Positions 5,627 through 7,942 of a stretch of DNA of 7,942 bases are shown piece by piece. Under the pieces are notes generated by a model. The model was not told the origin of the DNA. It did not search any database and worked only from the letters and a program-made list of their open reading frames with translations. The stretch is from positions 1 through 7,942 of the forward strand of contig JAEUNV010000065.1 of assembly GCA_016790385.1 (NCBI GenBank), written 5' to 3'. This DNA is from Zoogloea sp. (lineage in GTDB: Bacteria; Pseudomonadota; Gammaproteobacteria; Burkholderiales; Rhodocyclaceae). The position numbers and the translations under genes are program-made. Numbering within the stretch: the first letter of the stretch is position 1; each line of letters begins with the position of its first letter.

Positions 5627-6181
5627 ATGACCGGCGCGCGTACAAGCCATAGTCATCCGCTGCAGATTGCTGCGGTGCGTGCCAGTGATTCCCACGGCCG
5701 AATCGGCATTACGTTCTGTCCCGGCAAGCATGATCAATGGGCTGCGACGGGAGCCTGGGCGCGTGACCTGGGCGTCGATCTGGATGCCATCGTTGCGTGG
5801 GGTGCGAGCATGGTGCTGACACTCGTCGAGCCTGCCGAACTCCTGTCGCTTCGCGTGCCAAAGTTGGGTCAGGAGGTGCACCGGCGGGGCCTTCTGTGGT
5901 GCCATCTTCCGATTGCGGATTTCAGCGTGCCCTGCGATGACTTCGAGCGAAAATGGCTGACCCACGGTCAGGAGATCCGTTCTCTGCTGAGGGCGGGCGA
6001 GGATGTACTGGTCCATTGCAAGGGCGGCCTGGGCCGTGCCGGCATGATTGCGGCCCGTCTCCTGGTGGAGTTGGGCATGGACCCCGAACAGGCCATCCGC
6101 GACGTGCGCCGCGCCCGCAAGGGCGCCATCGAAACCTCCTCACAGTTGGCCCTGGTGCGCCGCACCCGGCCAATTCCCTGA
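5627..6181 (+). CDS. CDKN3/KAP-like dual-specificity protein phosphatase
   Basis: A 184-residue cysteine-dependent phosphatase. The CX5R P-loop is HCKGGLGRAG (130-139), with nucleophile C131 and phosphate-binding R137; D98 in LPIADFSVP (95-102) is the expected general acid. FCPGK (30-34), LRVPKLGQEVHRRGL and the C-terminal PEQAIRDVRRARKGAIETSS (153-172) match, from memory, the layout of human CDKN3/KAP (LPG, HPIADG-TP, HCYGGLGRS, SPEQAI, GAIQT), so it belongs to the tyrosine/dual-specificity superfamily rather than the low-molecular-weight class. The substrate is unknown; it could be a phosphoprotein, phosphosugar or nucleotide. The ATG at 5627 is the first start after an in-frame TGA at 5615-5617; no Shine-Dalgarno is visible. 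The next gene, with a kinase-like pattern, starts 21 bases after the stop, suggesting one transcript and opposing activities. Confidence 0.87.
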   Translation: MTGARTSHSHPLQIAAVRASDSHGRIGITFCPGKHDQWAATGAWARDLGVDLDAIVAWGASMVLTLVEPAELLSLRVPKLGQEVHRRGLLWCHLPIADFSVPCDDFERKWLTHGQEIRSLLRAGEDVLVHCKGGLGRAGMIAARLLVELGMDPEQAIRDVRRARKGAIETSSQLALVRRTRPIP

Positions 6182-6202
6182 TGCCCCAGGCACTGATCCG
6201 CC

Positions 6203-6919
6203 ATGTATGCAGCCGCCGACCCCCGCGTGATTGACACCGCCCGCCTTGAGCGCGTGGGCGGGCAGCGGGGCAGCAACGTGGCGGGCATATACAAGGACGA
6301 CAGCGGCCGGCGCTATTACGTGAAGACCCTTGAATCGCCCGCCCACGCCCGCAACGAGTGGCTGGCCGCCCAGCTTTACGGTCTGGCGGGTGCTCCCATC
6401 CTGCACTACGTGCGTACCGAGGCGCTCGACCAGATCGCCACCGAACTGGTAGAGCTGGACAAGCGGCATGTCTCCCGGCTTACCGAGCGCGAACGCCGAC
6501 AGGCCCAGCGCTGGCTGGGCGTGCATGCCTGGACGGCCAACTGGGATGCCGCCGGCTTTGATGGTGACAACCAGGGTGTTGTGGGCGGCACCGTGCTGAC
6601 CCTGGACGTGGGCGGCGCCCTGGAGTTTCGGGCCGGTGGCGACCCCAAGGGTCGGGCCTTTGATATCCAAGTGGGTGAGTTGGATAGCCTGCGCCGCAGC
6701 CACGACAACCCCCACGCCTGCCGGCTGTTCGGCGACATCAGCCGCTCCGATCTGGAGGCGGCCATCCGCGTTGTCACTGCCATCCCCGACGAGCGCATTG
6801 GCGCCCTCGTCCGCGAATACGGCGGGCGTCCAGCGCTGGCCGACAAGCTGATCGCCCGCAAGGCCGACATGGCCCGGCGCTTGAATGGTGATCTGATGGG
6901 GCTCGCGCACAGGCCATAG
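6203..6919 (+). CDS. PI3K/HipA-like kinase-fold protein
   Basis: A 238-residue protein of a family I recognise only by pattern. GGQRGSNVAGIY (19-30) resembles a glycine-rich nucleotide loop, YYVKTLES (38-45) places K41 as the ATP lysine, and ARNEWLAAQLYGLAG (49-63) holds E52 as the likely partner glutamate. HAWTANWDAAGFDGDNQG (108-125) resembles a catalytic loop with D115 and N123, and TLDVGGALEFRAGG (133-146) places D135 as a metal-binding aspartate in the DFG position. GDPKGRAFDIQVGELDSLR after it and the Arg/Lys-rich helical C terminus complete it. This arrangement fits kinase folds of the HipA, phosphatidylinositol-kinase or actin-fragmin-kinase kind; whether the target is a protein, lipid or small molecule is unknown. 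An in-frame TGA at 6194-6196 forces a start at or after the ATG at 6203; the ribosome binding site is weak. It lies 21 bases behind a phosphatase gene, suggesting a phosphorylation/dephosphorylation pair. Confidence 0.65.
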   Translation: MYAAADPRVIDTARLERVGGQRGSNVAGIYKDDSGRRYYVKTLESPAHARNEWLAAQLYGLAGAPILHYVRTEALDQIATELVELDKRHVSRLTERERRQAQRWLGVHAWTANWDAAGFDGDNQGVVGGTVLTLDVGGALEFRAGGDPKGRAFDIQVGELDSLRRSHDNPHACRLFGDISRSDLEAAIRVVTAIPDERIGALVREYGGRPALADKLIARKADMARRLNGDLMGLAHRP

Positions 6920-6931
6920 CCTGCCCTGTGC
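6907..6931 (+). terminator. Hairpin across the kinase stop codon, weak terminator candidate
   Basis: gcacagg (6907-6913) and cctgtgc (6925-6931) are exact 7-bp inverted copies with an 11-base loop that contains the TAG stop. There is no T-tract after it. The remainder of the 92-base gap to the LysR stop at 7012 shows only a short gcct/aggc stem (6977-6990). Confidence 0.25.
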
Positions 6932-7011
6932 AGGTCTTGGCTGTGCCGATGTCCTTCAGGCGGCCGGATTTGCCCTGCCTTGGGTTAGGCACAAAGCGAT
7001 GTCGCCGCGAT

Positions 7012-7938
7012 CTACCCAGCGAGCGGCAGCGTGTCGGTATGCCGGGCTTCGGCAACAATCCAGTCGATCAAGGCCTGGGTCTCCTTCGACGGTGTGTGGT
7101 CGCGCTGGAGCAGGCAGAACACCTTGTTTGACGGCGGGCCGGGCTGAGGTGTTGGCAGCGCCAGGAGACGGCCGTCATCCAGCATCGGGCGGATGAACTG
7201 GCTGCGCCCCAGCGCAATGCCCTGGCCCGCAATCGCCGCGTGGATCATCTGGTCGAAGAGGTTCAAACGGACAATGCCCTTCGGCCTGACCCCGGCCCAG
7301 CCCTGCCTGTCCAGCCAGCTTTCCCACTGCCAGCAGGGGGACTCGACGCCTTCAAACTCGAGCAGGACCGAGCGCGCGATGATCTCGGGGTCATCCAGTC
7401 GGGCAATGCCGAGGCTCGGGTGGGCCACCGGAAAGATCGTCTCGGCGAACAGGCGTCTGGCGCCTGCCGGCATCGACTCGCCGGCGCAATAGCGGATCGC
7501 GATGTCCAGGCCTTCCTTGCGCAGGTCGACGATGTTGTTGTTGGCCGACAGGCGCACCTCAAGCTCGGGATGTATCTGCTGGAACCTGGGCAGGCGCGGC
7601 AGCAGCCACAGCCCGATGAAGCCGATGCTCGCCGTTATCGTGACCGGCTGCTGCGCCATGCTGGCCTGAAGCGTGCCGATGGCGTCCTGTAATTGTTGCA
7701 TTGCGTTGTCAGCCGCCATGAAAATCCGCTCCCCCTCGGGGGTGAAGCGAATGGCCCGGTGCGCGCGTTCGAACAGTTTCATGCCAAGGGCCGATTCGAG
7801 CGTGTGGATCTGGCGGCTGATGGCCGACTGGGTCAAGAACAGATCCTGGGCGGCAAGGGTGATGCTCATGCGTCGTCCCACCGCAACAAAGCCACGCAAA
7901 AAGTCTATGGACGGGATTCTGGCGAGGGGGATTGACAT
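7012..7938 (-). CDS. LysR-family transcriptional regulator, GcvA-like
   Basis: A 308-residue regulator of normal LysR length. The N-terminal winged helix-turn-helix covers about 8-67: SIDFLRGFVAVGRRMSITLA, then LFLTQSAISRQIHTLESALG (33-52) with the recognition helix, and LFERAHRAIRFTPEGE. A linker helix (about 68-95) leads to the substrate-binding domain, with ITASIGFIGLWLLPRLPRF, PELEVRLSANN, the GcvA-type GLDIAIRYCAGE, CWQWESWLDRQGW and AAIAGQGIALGRSQFI. LysR proteins bind DNA as tetramers and respond to a small ligand, often controlling a divergent gene; here that gene would lie beyond the right edge. The ATG at 7938 is followed by a normal family N terminus; since the frame is open to the edge, a slightly earlier start cannot be excluded. 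It converges on the kinase gene, so a functional link with the genes to its left is not implied by arrangement. Confidence 0.92.
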   Translation of the reverse strand: MSIPLARIPSIDFLRGFVAVGRRMSITLAAQDLFLTQSAISRQIHTLESALGMKLFERAHRAIRFTPEGERIFMAADNAMQQLQDAIGTLQASMAQQPVTITASIGFIGLWLLPRLPRFQQIHPELEVRLSANNNIVDLRKEGLDIAIRYCAGESMPAGARRLFAETIFPVAHPSLGIARLDDPEIIARSVLLEFEGVESPCWQWESWLDRQGWAGVRPKGIVRLNLFDQMIHAAIAGQGIALGRSQFIRPMLDDGRLLALPTPQPGPPSNKVFCLLQRDHTPSKETQALIDWIVAEARHTDTLPLAG

Positions 7939-7942
7939 TCTC

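Noticed and set aside
5610..5630. Six-codon reading frame overlapping the phosphatase start
   Set aside because: No ribosome binding site and too short to tell from chance; kept only as a remark on translation.
5450..6016. Upstream extension of the small split-barrel gene to 6016
   Set aside because: The added part is antisense to the phosphatase, is unlike the family N terminus and would make the protein twice the usual length.
6140..6910. Minus-strand open frame (256 codons) opposite the kinase-like gene
   Set aside because: Its translation has no conserved motif, while the plus strand carries an ordered set of kinase-like residues.
6203..6919. HipA-type toxin of a toxin-antitoxin pair
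   Set aside because: No small DNA-binding HipB-like gene is adjacent; the partner gene encodes a phosphatase.

Overview
The window is a GC-rich, densely coded stretch of a bacterial chromosome. The signal-peptide c-type cytochrome, a GcvA-like LysR regulator, the acetoin-dehydrogenase-type E1 genes and the GAF regulator suggest a respiring proteobacterium, perhaps a betaproteobacterium; this is inference from protein style and base composition, not a taxonomic search. I see no rRNA, tRNA, CRISPR array, transposase or integrase.

Layout. (1) 1-873 (+): the 3' part of an ATP-grasp-type protein cut by the left edge. It converges on the next block, with a strong GC-rich hairpin between the stop codons (875-915). 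(2) 959-5449 (-): five co-directional genes, in transcription order: a small FMN split-barrel (PNPOx-like) protein; a split-barrel/GAF/winged-helix-like regulator overlapping it by ATGA; a 135-bp regulatory gap; thiamine-diphosphate dehydrogenase E1 alpha and E1 beta (acetoin dehydrogenase type) 9 bp apart; and a secreted single-haem cytochrome c 22 bp further on. (3) 5627-6919 (+), divergent from block 2: a CDKN3/KAP-like dual-specificity phosphatase followed after 21 bp by a protein with a PI3K/HipA-like kinase pattern. (4) 7012-7938 (-): a LysR-type regulator converging on the kinase gene; its upstream region lies outside the window.

How the parts may work together. The E1 pair should decarboxylate or cleave a 2-oxo acid or acetoin-like ketone on thiamine diphosphate, but no E2 or E3 gene accompanies it. 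The next gene is instead a cytochrome of the type that accepts electrons from respiratory dehydrogenases. The two split-barrel proteins and the GAF/winged-helix protein upstream look like a redox- or ligand-sensing module that could control the E1-cytochrome operon. The gap before E1 alpha holds a perfect 9-bp inverted repeat over the ribosome binding site, a plausible sigma-70 promoter and two 9-bp direct repeats 22 bp apart. The divergent phosphatase-kinase pair is a possible reversible phosphorylation module with an unknown target.

The most unusual points are the E1-cytochrome pairing without E2/E3, the dyad over the E1 alpha start, the three-domain regulator, and the bacterial phosphatase-kinase pair. 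All functional links between genes are inference from position.
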